From Planctomycetota bacterium (lineage in GTDB: Bacteria; Planctomycetota; UBA1135; JADKAF01), in assembly GCA_016793245.1 (NCBI GenBank), contig JAEUHW010000012.1, positions 1-64,000 of the forward strand: a DNA stretch of 64,000 bases, given 5' to 3'. The notes under the pieces are model-generated. The model made no database searches and was not told the origin of the DNA. It saw only the letters and a program-made list of their open reading frames with translations. Every line of letters begins with the position of its first letter. Position 1 is the first letter of the stretch. Position numbers and translations under genes: made by a program. Positions 9,857-19,765 of this stretch are shown here, piece by piece.

Positions 9857-10213
9857 TCAGGCCAAAGCCGCCTTCACGCGCTGGCAGATGGCGCCGAAAC
9901 CGTGCGGATCGTGGATCGCGATCTCGGAGAGCTGCTTGCGGTTCAGCTCGATGCCGGCCTTCTTCGCTCCGAAGACGAACCGGCTGTAGGAGAGCTGGTG
10001 CTCGCGGACCGCCGCGCTGAGGCGGATGATCCAGAGCTTGCGGAAGTCGCGCTTCCTGCGGCGACGGTCGTTGAAGGCGTAGCGCCAAGCGCGGAGCAGC
10101 GTCTCCATCGCCGTGCGGTAGCACTTGCTGCGGTTGCCGCGATAGCCCTTCGCGAGCTTCAGCGTCCGCTTAATTCGCCTGTGGCGGGCGACACCCATTC
10201 GTACGCGAACCAT
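9857..10213 (-). CDS. rplT: 50S ribosomal protein L20
   Basis: Encodes 118 residues, the exact usual length. It is a 23S rRNA-binding protein of the large subunit, needed early in assembly, and in other bacteria it represses its own operon. The family signature is clear (GVARHRRIKRTLKLAKGYRG at the N terminus, then SYSRFVFGAKKAGIELNRK). The start ATG at 10213 (MVRVRMG) follows GAGGA at about 7 nt; the longer open frame upstream is not real. It belongs to the rpmI-rplT-pheS-pheT order found widely in bacteria, but lies 299 bp from rpmI, which is unusually far. Confidence 0.97.
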   Translation of the reverse strand: MVRVRMGVARHRRIKRTLKLAKGYRGNRSKCYRTAMETLLRAWRYAFNDRRRRKRDFRKLWIIRLSAAVREHQLSYSRFVFGAKKAGIELNRKQLSEIAIHDPHGFGAICQRVKAALA

Positions 10214-10512
10214 CGTTCCATCCTCGAGGTTGAGGGCCCCGCGCGCTCGGGAGCTTCGTTCGACGAAGCTCGCCAAGCTATCGACTTGCGCGGTGTTCGG
10301 GAGCGCCTCGGACCAACGCGAGCTCGACCCACCTTGGATCGAGCACCTCTACCTTCCCGCTCGTCTCGCAACGCGCGGGAGAAACTCCGCCGGGGAGGAT
10401 CCGATCCTCCTCACGGCGCCGCTCGACGCCTCGGCGTCGAGCGCAGGGACTTCACGCACGGCTCTCGGCGCGGACGCGCCGAAGCGCCGCCGACGCTCGA
10501 GCCGCCGTTCTC
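10214..10512 (-). other. rpmI-rplT spacer with three strong hairpins
   Basis: 299 bp without a gene. It holds three near-perfect inverted repeats: GAGCTTCGT/ACGAAGCTC at 10251-10271 (9 bp, 3-nt loop); GGAGGATC/GATCCTCC at 10394-10410; and GCTCGACGCC/GGCGTCGAGC at 10421-10442 (10 bp). The rplT Shine-Dalgarno site lies at its rplT-proximal end. L20 autoregulates through RNA structure in other bacteria, so a control element is possible, but the known L20 leader folds could not be checked by eye. Confidence 0.5.
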
Positions 10513-10707
10513 CTAGCCACCCAGCAGCGTGCGGTAGCGGAAGCCGATGGCTCCCGTCACGACCGCCGACTGGCGCAGGGCCCGGCGCTGCTTCGCCGAC
10601 TTGGTGACGCGCATGTGGCCGCGCGAACTCTTCGTGCGCAGCACCTTGCCCGTCTTCGAGAGCCTCATCCGACCGATGATGCTCCGCTTCGTCTTCATCT
10701 TGGGCAT
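10513..10707 (-). CDS. rpmI: 50S ribosomal protein L35
   Basis: Encodes 64 residues. A small basic protein of the large ribosomal subunit. It starts at ATG 10707 with the family N terminus MPKMKTKRS and has the typical KRRF-like region replaced here by GKVLRTKSSRGHM. The much longer open frame upstream is non-coding. It is the first gene after its own predicted promoter at 10787-10814 and is followed, across 299 bp, by rplT. A hairpin (GGAGCC/GGCTCC, 10721-10736) lies 13 bp before the start codon and could affect translation. Confidence 0.95.
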   Translation of the reverse strand: MPKMKTKRSIIGRMRLSKTGKVLRTKSSRGHMRVTKSAKQRRALRQSAVVTGAIGFRYRTLLGG

Positions 10708-11180
10708 GGGATCCTCGAGCGGAGCCACCTGGCTCCATGCTCCGGCCAAGCTCGGGACGCACCACGCGCGCCGAGCGAGGCGGAGAAGAGTAATCGCCGA
10801 AAGCGATCCGTCAACCCCGCGCCGGAACTGCTGCCCGGCCGTCGCGCCGGAATCCCCGGCCCGAATCCCACGGCGAGAGCGGATCCCGAGCGTTCGCGCG
10901 AACGACGAGCGGCGCGCGGCGCCGCGCACAGCGGTTCCCTCCGAGGCTTCGAGAGCTCGGACCGTCACCCCTCGCGGCGCGGCTCCTCCCGTCTCCCGGG
11001 AGGCCGCGGATCGATCCGGACCGGCAGGCGTGAACGCGGCTCGATGCCGACGCTCCCCCTGCCGCGTCCTCGCGCCTCCGCGCTGCCCGAGTCCGCAGGC
11101 TTGCCGTGTTTGCAAGCTTGCCGTGTCCGCAGATTTCCGGCCCGCGAACACGCAGGCCTGCGCGGGCGAGCTCGCCGGGC
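10708..11180 (-). other. infC-rpmI spacer, no gene seen
   Basis: 473 bp between infC and rpmI, unusually long for this gene pair. Apart from the rpmI promoter and leader hairpin it holds inverted repeats (for example a CGTTCGCGCGAACG palindrome and a CCTCCCG/CGGGAGG hairpin) and a 17-bp tandem duplication at 11095-11128 (units beginning GCAGGCTTGCCGTG and GCAAGCTTGCCGTG). Open frames across it have no credible start or composition. I found no match to RNase P, tmRNA, SRP or 6S RNA signatures by eye. Confidence 0.5.
10787..10814 (-). promoter_or_regulatory. Predicted sigma70-type promoter of rpmI-rplT-pheST
   Basis: On the minus strand, -35 TTGACG (10814-10809), a 16-bp spacer and -10 TACTCT (10792-10787). 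Transcription would begin near 10780 and give a leader of about 70 nt before rpmI containing the GGAGCC/GGCTCC hairpin. This implies that rpmI-rplT-pheST can be expressed apart from infC. Confidence 0.55.
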
Positions 11181-11690
<510 letters not shown>

Positions 11691-11783
11691 GAGCGGAGCC
11701 CTCCAAGGGCGATCGAGAGAGAGGGAAACGGAGAACGGGTCGCGCCCGCGAGGAGCTCGCGACGCCCCGGCGGATGGCTGCGG

Positions 11784-11813
11784 ATTCTAGACCGGGCCTT
11801 TCCCAAACGACAA
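11784..11813 (-). promoter_or_regulatory. Predicted sigma70-type promoter of infC
   Basis: Minus strand: -35 TTGTCG (11813-11808), an 18-bp spacer and -10 TAGAAT (11789-11784). The -35 box starts at the base directly after the atp terminator stem (11814-11850), so terminator and promoter abut. The same -10 sequence, TAGAAT, is used by the predicted atp operon promoter. Confidence 0.6.
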
Positions 11814-11850
11814 GCAGGGCGCGCCCTCCTCCGCGGAAGACGCGCCCTGC
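11814..11850 (-). terminator. Terminator hairpin after atpC
   Basis: A 10-bp GC-rich stem, GCAGGGCGCG at 11814-11823 (plus-strand reading) pairing with CGCGCCCTGC at 11841-11850, with a short inner TCC/GGA pairing in the loop. In the minus-strand transcript it follows atpC by 23 bp and is trailed by TTGTCGTTT, a weak T-rich tail. It marks the end of the ATP synthase operon. Confidence 0.7.
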
Positions 11851-11873
11851 TCGCCGTCTGTCGAGCAGCCCGG

Positions 11874-12293
11874 CTACGAACCGCGCTCGACGAAGCGCTG
11901 CCGCGCGAGAGCGCGCGCCAACGCCGCCTGCGCGCGCGCGAGGTCGATCTCGGGATTCGCCTTCGCCTCGCGAATGCGGCCTCGGGCGCGTTCCTCGGCC
12001 CGCTTCGCTCGGGCGAGATCGATCGTTCCCTCGAGAGCCGCGGCATTGCAGACGAGGCTCACTTCTTCAGCGCTCACGCGCGCGAAGCCGTCAGCCACGA
12101 AGTAGCGCTTCTCGCCGCCGTCGGCGGCGGTGAAGCGCAGCGGTCCCGGGGCGATCGCCGCGACGAGCGGCGCGTGCCCCGGGAGCACCCCGACCAGGCC
12201 ATCCAGGCCGGGGAACTGCAGGCTCCTCGCCGGCCCGTCGAAGAGGACTTCCTCGGGCGAGATCAGGCGGAGATGGAAAGGCGGGCGGGTCAT
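11874..12293 (-). CDS. atpC: ATP synthase F1 epsilon subunit
   Basis: Encodes 139 residues. Part of the central stalk that couples proton flow to catalysis and restrains ATP hydrolysis. The N-terminal beta sandwich is clear (HLRLISPEEVLFDGPARSLQFPG, read in parts, and GVLPGHAPLVAAI), followed by a C-terminal helical hairpin rich in Arg and Ala (about residues 90-135). It starts at ATG 12293, 88 bp after the atpD stop, and is the last gene of the operon. Confidence 0.95.
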   Translation of the reverse strand: MTRPPFHLRLISPEEVLFDGPARSLQFPGLDGLVGVLPGHAPLVAAIAPGPLRFTAADGGEKRYFVADGFARVSAEEVSLVCNAAALEGTIDLARAKRAEERARGRIREAKANPEIDLARAQAALARALARQRFVERGS

Positions 12294-12381
12294 CGAGATG
12301 CTCGGCTGCGGCGCCAGGGGCGATGCGGGAACGGAACGAGCGATGCACTATCGCGGCGGCTTCGGCCGCTGCGGCCAAACC

Positions 12382-13989
<1,608 letters not shown>

Positions 13990-14907
13990 TCAGCCGCGCA
14001 GCGCTTCCGCGCCGCCGACGATCTCGAGGAGCTCCTTGGTGATGCGCTCCTGGCGCACGCGGTTGTACAAGCGCTGGAGCGTGCCGATCATCTCGTCGGC
14101 GGCCTCGGTCGCGTTCTTCATCGAGAAGCGTCGCGAGGCGAACTCGGAGGTCAGCGACTCCATGAGCGCGTTGAAGACGCGCGTCTCGAGGAAGCGCGGC
14201 AGCACGAGATTGAAGATCGTCGCCGGATCCGGCTCGAGCAGCATCGGGCCGCTCGCGCGGCGATCGGCGCTCGGTAAGGCTGCGGCCTTGCTCTTGATCG
14301 CTTCCGTGTCCAGAGGGAGAAGGCGCACCGCGTTCGGCACGTACTTCACCATCGACTCGAACGCCGTCGAGACCAAGTGGAGCTGGTCGCACTTGCCAGC
14401 GCGGAAGTACGCGAGCAGCTCGCGCGCCACGTTCGCGGTGTCGGCGTAGCTCATCTTCTCGAGCTGCACCGCGTCCAAGTTGCCGGCTCGCGTGTAGCCG
14501 CGCTTCCTGACGTAGTCCACGGCCTTGCGGCCGATCGGGAACACCGCGATCTCCTTAAGCGCGAAGCGCGCGCGCCACTTCTCGAAGCACGCGAAGAGGT
14601 TCGTGTTGTAGGCCCCGCAGAGCCCGCGGTCGGAAGCCACGAGCAGGACCGCGATGCGCGCGTCCCCGCGATCGGCGATCAGCGAGGCATCGATCGCGCC
14701 GCTCTCGACGATCGCGCTCTCGCGCGCGACGTAGGCCGCGAGCAGGAGCACCAGCTCCTCGATCTCGCGAGCATACGGCCGCGAGCGCACCGCGCGCTCC
14801 TGGAAGCGGCGGAGCTTGGTCGTCGCGACCATCTCCATCGCGCGGGTGATCTGGCGGATCCCCCGCACGCTGCGGATGCGTCCGCGCAGTTCTCGGATGT
14901 TAGCCAT
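13990..14907 (-). CDS. atpG: ATP synthase F1 gamma subunit
   Basis: Encodes 305 residues. The rotating central shaft of F1. Conserved terminal helices are present: MANIRELRGRIRSVRGIRQI at the N terminus and MIGTLQRLYNRVRQERITKE near the C terminus, with the family segment LVASDRGLCGAYNTNL at about 115-130. It starts at ATG 14907, where homology begins; the 25 codons of open frame before it are in the atpA-atpG spacer. Confidence 0.96.
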   Translation of the reverse strand: MANIRELRGRIRSVRGIRQITRAMEMVATTKLRRFQERAVRSRPYAREIEELVLLLAAYVARESAIVESGAIDASLIADRGDARIAVLLVASDRGLCGAYNTNLFACFEKWRARFALKEIAVFPIGRKAVDYVRKRGYTRAGNLDAVQLEKMSYADTANVARELLAYFRAGKCDQLHLVSTAFESMVKYVPNAVRLLPLDTEAIKSKAAALPSADRRASGPMLLEPDPATIFNLVLPRFLETRVFNALMESLTSEFASRRFSMKNATEAADEMIGTLQRLYNRVRQERITKELLEIVGGAEALRG

Positions 14908-14991
14908 GCTGGATTGCGGGCTGCTGGTACGCGGTCTCGAGAGCGCTCGCGGCGCGGGACAACGCGTGCCCCGCCGCCGCACCTTCCATCA

Positions 14992-15044
14992 GGGCGCCGG
15001 AAGGCGCCCCATGCGGCCGTGAGCCTGGCGGCTCCGGCCGCCAG
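14992..15044 (-). other. Two tandem hairpins between atpA and atpG
   Basis: Within the 156-bp atpA-atpG spacer, plus-strand GGGCGCC/GGCGCCC (14992-15009, 4-nt loop GGAA) is followed by CTGGCGGC/GCCGCCAG (15025-15044, 4-nt loop TCCG). The second is a perfect 8-bp stem 20 bp from the atpA stop. Neither has a T-tract, so they are more likely mRNA-processing or stability elements than terminators. Confidence 0.5.
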
Positions 15045-15063
15045 ATTGTCGGCCGTCAGATCG

Positions 15064-16722
15064 TCAGTGGGCCTTCGCGGCCTTCGCCGCGGGCTTGGCT
15101 TCGGCCTTCGCCGCGGCCGGCTTCGACGCCTTCGCAGCGGAGCCATCGTCGATCGACGCGAGGAACTCCTCGCGGCATTCGAGGGCCGCTGCCTCGAGGC
15201 CCTTCTCGATCTCCTCGGTCATCTTCTTGCCGGTGCGGATCGACTCGAGCAGCGCGGGCTTGCGCTCGCGCAGGTAGCCGAGGAACGCCGCTTCGAAGGC
15301 GCGGATCTTCGCCGTCGGGATCTTGTGCAGGATGAACTCGCGCTTCCCTTCCGGCGTCGTGCGCTCGCGCGTCGCCGCGAAGATGATCGCCACCTGCTCC
15401 TCGACCGCGACCGGCGCGTACTGGTTCTGCTTCAGGATCTCGACCAGGCGCTCGCCTTGGGCGAGCTGGCGCCGCGTCGCTTCATCCAGGTCCGAGCCGA
15501 ACTGCGCGAACGCCGCGAGCTCGCGGAACTGCGCGAGCTGGATGCGCAGACCACCCGCGACCTTCTTCATCGCCGGGATCTGCGCCGAGCCGCCGACGCG
15601 CGAGACCGAGATGCCGGCGTTCACCGCGGGGCGGACGCCTTGGTGGAAGAGCTCGCCCTCGAGGAAGATCTGGCCGTCCGTGATCGAGATCACGTTCGTC
15701 GGGATGTACGCCGACACGTCGCCTTCCTGCGTCTCGACGATCGGCAGCGCGGTCATGGATCCGCTGCCCTTCGCCTTCGAGAGCTTCGCCGCGCGCTCGA
15801 GCAAGCGGCTGTGCAGGTTGAAGATGTCGCCGGGGAACGCCTCGCGGCCCGGAGGGCGACGCAGCAGCAGCATCACCTGGCGGTACGCCATCGCCTGCTT
15901 GTAGAGGTCGTCGTAGATGATCAACACGTGGCGACCGTTGTCGCGCAGGTGCTCGCCCATGGCGGCGCCCGCGTACGGTGCCAGATACTGCATCGCGGCG
16001 TTCTCGGACGCGGACGCGTCGACGATGATCGTGTAGGCGAGGGCGCCTTCGGCCTCGAGGCGGCGCGTCACGTCGACGACGGTCGACTGCTTCTGGCCGA
16101 CCGCGACGTAGATGCAGATCACCTGCTCGGGGTTCTTGGGGTCCCCACCGCCGGTGGACTTCTGGTTCAGGATCGCGTCGACGCAGATGGCGGTCTTGCC
16201 GGTCTGGCGGTCGCCGATGATGAGCTCGCGCTGCCCGCGGCCGATCGGGATCATCGAGTCGATCGCCTTGATGCCGGTCTGGAGCGGCTCCTTCACCGGC
16301 TGGCGCTCGACGACGTTCGGCGCTTGCCCTTCGATCGGGCCGAAGCGGCCCTTCGTGTCGATCGGGCCTCGGCCATCCTTCGGGCGCCCGAGGGAGTCGA
16401 CCACGCGCCCGATCAGCTCGGGACCGACCGGCACCGAGATGATGCGGCCGCTGGTCTTCACCACGTCGCCTTCGCGAACCTGGCTCTCCGAGCCGAGGAG
16501 CACGCAGCCGACGTTGTCCTCCTCGAGGTTCAGGGCGACGCCCATCACACCGCCGGGGAACTCGAGCAGCTCGCTCATCATGCACTGATCGAGCCCAGCG
16601 ACACGGGCGACGCCGTCGCCGACCTGCAGCACGGTGCCGACGCTCTCGGTGTGGAGCTTCTCACCGTACTTCAGGATCTGTTCGCGCAGCAGGGACGTGA
16701 CGTCCGAAGGTCTGAGCTCCAT
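15064..16722 (-). CDS. atpA: ATP synthase F1 alpha subunit
   Basis: Encodes 552 residues, against the usual ~505. Non-catalytic nucleotide-binding subunit of F1. The Walker A motif GDRQTGKT is at 170-177, and the family signature [17 protein letters not shown] is intact. The extra length is a C-terminal low-complexity tail of Lys and Ala (about residues 525-552), which is solvent-exposed in known structures and probably dispensable. It starts at ATG 16722, 155 bp after atpH, with a GAGGCCG/CGGCCTC hairpin about 22 bp upstream. Confidence 0.96.
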   Translation of the reverse strand: MELRPSDVTSLLREQILKYGEKLHTESVGTVLQVGDGVARVAGLDQCMMSELLEFPGGVMGVALNLEEDNVGCVLLGSESQVREGDVVKTSGRIISVPVGPELIGRVVDSLGRPKDGRGPIDTKGRFGPIEGQAPNVVERQPVKEPLQTGIKAIDSMIPIGRGQRELIIGDRQTGKTAICVDAILNQKSTGGGDPKNPEQVICIYVAVGQKQSTVVDVTRRLEAEGALAYTIIVDASASENAAMQYLAPYAGAAMGEHLRDNGRHVLIIYDDLYKQAMAYRQVMLLLRRPPGREAFPGDIFNLHSRLLERAAKLSKAKGSGSMTALPIVETQEGDVSAYIPTNVISITDGQIFLEGELFHQGVRPAVNAGISVSRVGGSAQIPAMKKVAGGLRIQLAQFRELAAFAQFGSDLDEATRRQLAQGERLVEILKQNQYAPVAVEEQVAIIFAATRERTTPEGKREFILHKIPTAKIRAFEAAFLGYLRERKPALLESIRTGKKMTEEIEKGLEAAALECREEFLASIDDGSAAKASKPAAAKAEAKPAAKAAKAH

Positions 16723-16744
16723 GGCTTCTCGTGTGCTCCTCGAC

Positions 16745-16763
16745 GAGGCCGGTCTGCGGCCTC
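16745..16763 (-). other. Hairpin upstream of atpA
   Basis: A 7-bp perfect inverted repeat, GAGGCCG at 16745-16751 and CGGCCTC at 16757-16763, with a 5-nt loop. It lies 22 bp upstream of the atpA start in the atpH-atpA spacer and could influence processing or translation of the atpA message. Confidence 0.35.
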
Positions 16764-16877
16764 AGGGGTGCGAGCTCCGCGGCGGGAGCCGGTGTTCTGG
16801 GGTTCGGGGCGAGTTGCGCTTCGGCGGGGAAGCGCGGGGGATCTATCGGGCGACGGTGGTTCGACGGCGAGCTGGAC

Positions 16878-17411
16878 TCAGCCGGCGACCTGGGAGAGCG
16901 AGGTGCGTAGCTCGATCAAGCGCTTCTGCACGCTGGCATCGACTCGCTGATCCTCGACGGTGGCGCGGAATCCCCCGATCAGCTCGGGGCACTCCGTCAC
17001 GGTGACCTCGAGCTTCAGCCCGAAGTGCTGCTCGAGCTTCGCGCGGATCGCGTCCGTCTCCGCGGGGCCGAGCGCTCGCGCCGTCTCGAGCAAGCAGCGC
17101 GCCGTGCCGGTGCGCTGCCTCACGAGCTTCGCGAACTCCTCGCCCAGGGAGGGCAGGATGTGTTCCACCGCGCGATCCACGACGAGCTTCAGGAAGTTCT
17201 GAAAGGTCGTCGGGGCTCCGGCGAGAGCTTGCAGCAGCGCCGCGATCTTCGCGCGCTTGTCGATCTGACGGCTCCGCACGAACTCGCGTGCACTCTCGTC
17301 CGTCAACGCCTCGTGGAGGACGGCGACGGCCGAGCGTACCGCTTCCATCTCCCCCGCCGACTCGGCGGCTTGGAAGAGGGCTTTCGCGTAGCGACTGCTC
17401 AACACGCTCAT
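16878..17411 (-). CDS. atpH: ATP synthase F1 delta subunit
   Basis: Encodes 177 residues. Links the top of F1 to the peripheral stalk. The N-terminal helical domain (SSRYAKALFQAAE) and C-terminal domain (LIGGFRATVEDQRVDASVQ) match the OSCP/delta family. I chose the ATG at 17411 because GGAG lies 7 nt upstream and homology begins there; two earlier in-frame ATGs would add a non-conserved extension of up to 21 residues. It lies 98 bp after atpF. Confidence 0.94.
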   Translation of the reverse strand: MSVLSSRYAKALFQAAESAGEMEAVRSAVAVLHEALTDESAREFVRSRQIDKRAKIAALLQALAGAPTTFQNFLKLVVDRAVEHILPSLGEEFAKLVRQRTGTARCLLETARALGPAETDAIRAKLEQHFGLKLEVTVTECPELIGGFRATVEDQRVDASVQKRLIELRTSLSQVAG

Positions 17412-17509
17412 CGAAGGACTCCGCTCCGGATCGGCCATCGCGGCTGCGCCGTCCGGCGCTGCGCCAGAGAACATCTGAGAGGCTGTATCATCGGTTTCCG
17501 TTCAGCCTC

Positions 17510-18061
17510 TCAGCCGCGCGCGGCGAGCTCCTGCTGCACGAAGCTCTGCACTTCGCGCCTCTGGTTGTCGTCGTTGAAGCGCGCGCGCAGCGCGCGCTCC
17601 GCCAACGCCGTCGAGAGCTCGACCACTTGCCCGCGGATCTCGGAGATCGCGCGGGACTTCTCTTGCTCGATCGCGCGTCGGGCGCGCTCGAGCTCGGCAC
17701 GGGCCTCTTCCTCGGCCCGCTTCTGGCGTTCCTCGGCGAGCCCTTCGGCGCGCTCGCGCGCTTCCTTCAGCAAGGTCGCGGCCTGCGTGCGCGCCTTCTG
17801 CAGCTCCGCCTCGACGGCGTCGCGTGCAGATTCGGCGGCCTGCTGCGCGGATTCGGCCGCGCGAACGGCGTCACCAGCGCGCTGGTCGCGCTCCGCGAGC
17901 GCGCCGAGGATCGGTCCGAAGACGATCTTCCAGATCGGGTACAGCGCCCCGAGGAAGATGATCCACGTCCAGACGGCGCTGCTCCACGTGGAGATGTCGA
18001 GGGGGTTGAACGAACCACCCCCACCGGCGGCGAGCATCCAGCTCATGGCCAACGAGCTCAT
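17510..18061 (-). CDS. atpF: ATP synthase Fo b subunit
   Basis: Encodes 183 residues. Peripheral-stalk subunit. It has one N-terminal membrane helix (SAVWTWIIFLGALYPIW, about 27-43) followed by a long charged coiled coil (about 55-165) dominated by Glu, Arg and Ala, as expected. The ATG at 18061 or an in-frame ATG five codons later may be used; neither has a strong Shine-Dalgarno site. Only one b-type gene is present, so the stalk is probably a homodimer. Confidence 0.93.
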   Translation of the reverse strand: MSSLAMSWMLAAGGGGSFNPLDISTWSSAVWTWIIFLGALYPIWKIVFGPILGALAERDQRAGDAVRAAESAQQAAESARDAVEAELQKARTQAATLLKEARERAEGLAEERQKRAEEEARAELERARRAIEQEKSRAISEIRGQVVELSTALAERALRARFNDDNQRREVQSFVQQELAARG

Positions 18062-18232
18062 GGAGAAGGGTTAAGGGGAAACCACCGAGGCGCCGGAGCC
18101 GCGCGACGGAGCGCCGCCTCGATCAGGAGGTGGCGCGCCGCGTCGCGATCCCGGCGATGTCTCGGCGCGGAGGCGCGGCCTGAACCCGTGGTCCAGACCG
18201 ACGACATCTCGCGCCGCGGCGCCGGACGACGA

Positions 18233-18472
18233 TCAGCTCGAGAGAGCGAGCAGGAGGTTGATGACGAGGGCGAAGAGGGCCACCCCTTCGACCAGCGCCG
18301 CGAGGATGATCGAGTTGCCGCGGATGTCCGCGGTCGCTTCGGGCTGACGCGCGATGCCCTCGTTGGCCGCCGCCGCCACCATGCCGATGCCGAGGCCCGC
18401 GCCGATGACGGCGATGCCGGCGCCGATGCCAGCGCTGAGTTGAGCAGCCGAGAACGCGAGAAGGGAGAGCAT
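18233..18472 (-). CDS. atpE: ATP synthase Fo c subunit (proton type)
   Basis: Encodes 79 residues. Two membrane helices joined by the polar loop ARQPE (41-45). Rotor ring subunit. The ion-binding carboxylate is E62 in VEGVALF. The Na+-type signature (Gln in helix 1, then E-S/T in helix 2) is absent: helix 1 reads GLGIGMVAAAANE and E62 is followed by Gly. This argues for H+ coupling. AGGAG lies 8 nt before the start. Spacers of 180 bp (to atpB) and 171 bp (to atpF) flank it. Confidence 0.95.
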   Translation of the reverse strand: MLSLLAFSAAQLSAGIGAGIAVIGAGLGIGMVAAAANEGIARQPEATADIRGNSIILAALVEGVALFALVINLLLALSS

Positions 18473-18576
18473 TGCCGAGTCTCCTAGGAGTTGCTTGAGA
18501 AGAGTTCGAAGGGTCGGGAAGTCCGCCGGTCGAGGCTCGGCCGATGCAGCCGAGCCCAGAGCGCTTTCATCGCAAA

Positions 18577-18622
18577 CTCAGAGTCGCTTTCCTAGCGAGC
18601 TCAGAGCCGCTATCCCCGCGAG
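18577..18622. repeat. Imperfect 23-bp tandem repeat in the atpB-atpE spacer
   Basis: Two directly adjacent 23-bp units, 18577-18599 and 18600-18622, both beginning CTCAGAG and ending GCGAG, match at 19 of 23 positions. A more diverged third copy seems to precede them (CCCAGAGCGCTTTCATCGC at about 18554). The repeat is confined to non-coding sequence. Confidence 0.6.
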
Positions 18623-18652
18623 CTCATCCGAGCTCTTGGGTGACGGCGTGGA

Positions 18653-19765
18653 TCAGTGCTCCGGATGGATCGAGGCGGCGACGAAGAGGATGGTGAGCTG
18701 GGTGAAGAGGAACGCCTGCAGCAGCGCGACGAACGACTCCAGGATCATGATGAAGACCCCGAAGCCGACCCACACCGGCGAGAGCAGTCCACCGACGGTC
18801 GTACCGTATTGCTGCTGGAAGTAGAAGATCATGCCCAGGAAGGAGAGCACGACCAGGTGTCCCGCAGTCATGTTCGCGAAGAGACGAATCATGAGCGCGA
18901 AGGGCTTCAGCACGAGGCCGACCAGCTCGACGGGGATCATGATCGGCAGGATCGCCGGAGGCAGTCCGTGCGGCACGATGTGCTTCCAGTACGCGACGGG
19001 TCCCTGCTCGTACATGCCGAACAGCAGCATGCCGAGGAAGGTCATGCCGGCGAGCGAGGCCGTCACGAAGATCGACGCCGTCGGCGTCGAGGACTCCGGC
19101 AGCAGCCCGACCACGTTCTGGATGACGATGAAGAAGAACAGCGCTACGAACATCGGGGCGTAGCGCTTGCCGTTCTCCGGCCCCATCGCGGGGTAGACCA
19201 TCTCGTCGCGGATCCACTGCACGAAGGCGCCCGCGACCGTGGGGCGACCCGAGCGGATCTTGGCGGCGACTCCGGCGAAGCACGCGAAGATCAGCAGCAC
19301 CGCGAGGATCTGGTAGGCCTGGATGTCGTAGACCTTGAGACCGAAGAGCTCGACGGGCTCGGCCGGGGTCCAGACGGGGATCCCGAAGAGCATCAGCGGA
19401 TGATGCGGCCCGAGCTGGTGCGGCACCACGTGCTGATACAGCGTGATGAAGACGTTCCCTTCGGCCTTCGCAGCCTCGGACTTCGCGCCCTCGGCGGGCG
19501 CGTCCTCGAGCTTCGCATCAGCAGCAGCCGCGCTCGGAGCTTCCGCCCTCGCGGCCTTCGCGTCTCCGAGCTCGGGATCCGCTCCAGCGCCGGCGAGCGC
19601 GTGGCCTTCCGCGACGCGCTCCGCGGCGGGTTCGGCAGCGAGCTCGACGCGCGCGTCCGAGCTGCGCGGCCAGAGCGCCGCGAAGACGACGAGCGCCAAG
19701 GCGAAGATCAACCCAGCGCGGAGCGGCAGACGCCGCAGCGGTCGCACGAGGTGACTAGAGTCCAC
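18653..19765 (-). CDS. atpB: ATP synthase Fo a subunit with N-terminal extension
   Basis: Encodes 370 residues. Proton-channel subunit. The conserved channel Arg lies in ALMIRLFANMTAGH, followed by the C-terminal membrane helices (VGFGVFIMILESFVALLQAF region). Homology begins only at about residue 105 (VFITLYQHVVPH). Before it lie a hydrophobic segment (LRAGLIFALALVVFAALW, about 15-32) and an Ala/Glu-rich linker of some 60 residues. The chosen start is GTG at 19765 with GGGAG 5 nt upstream, overlapping the upstream gene's stop by 11 bp (translational coupling). The first ATG, at 19825, would lie deep inside that gene. Confidence 0.93.
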   Translation of the reverse strand: MDSSHLVRPLRRLPLRAGLIFALALVVFAALWPRSSDARVELAAEPAAERVAEGHALAGAGADPELGDAKAARAEAPSAAAADAKLEDAPAEGAKSEAAKAEGNVFITLYQHVVPHQLGPHHPLMLFGIPVWTPAEPVELFGLKVYDIQAYQILAVLLIFACFAGVAAKIRSGRPTVAGAFVQWIRDEMVYPAMGPENGKRYAPMFVALFFFIVIQNVVGLLPESSTPTASIFVTASLAGMTFLGMLLFGMYEQGPVAYWKHIVPHGLPPAILPIMIPVELVGLVLKPFALMIRLFANMTAGHLVVLSFLGMIFYFQQQYGTTVGGLLSPVWVGFGVFIMILESFVALLQAFLFTQLTILFVAASIHPEH

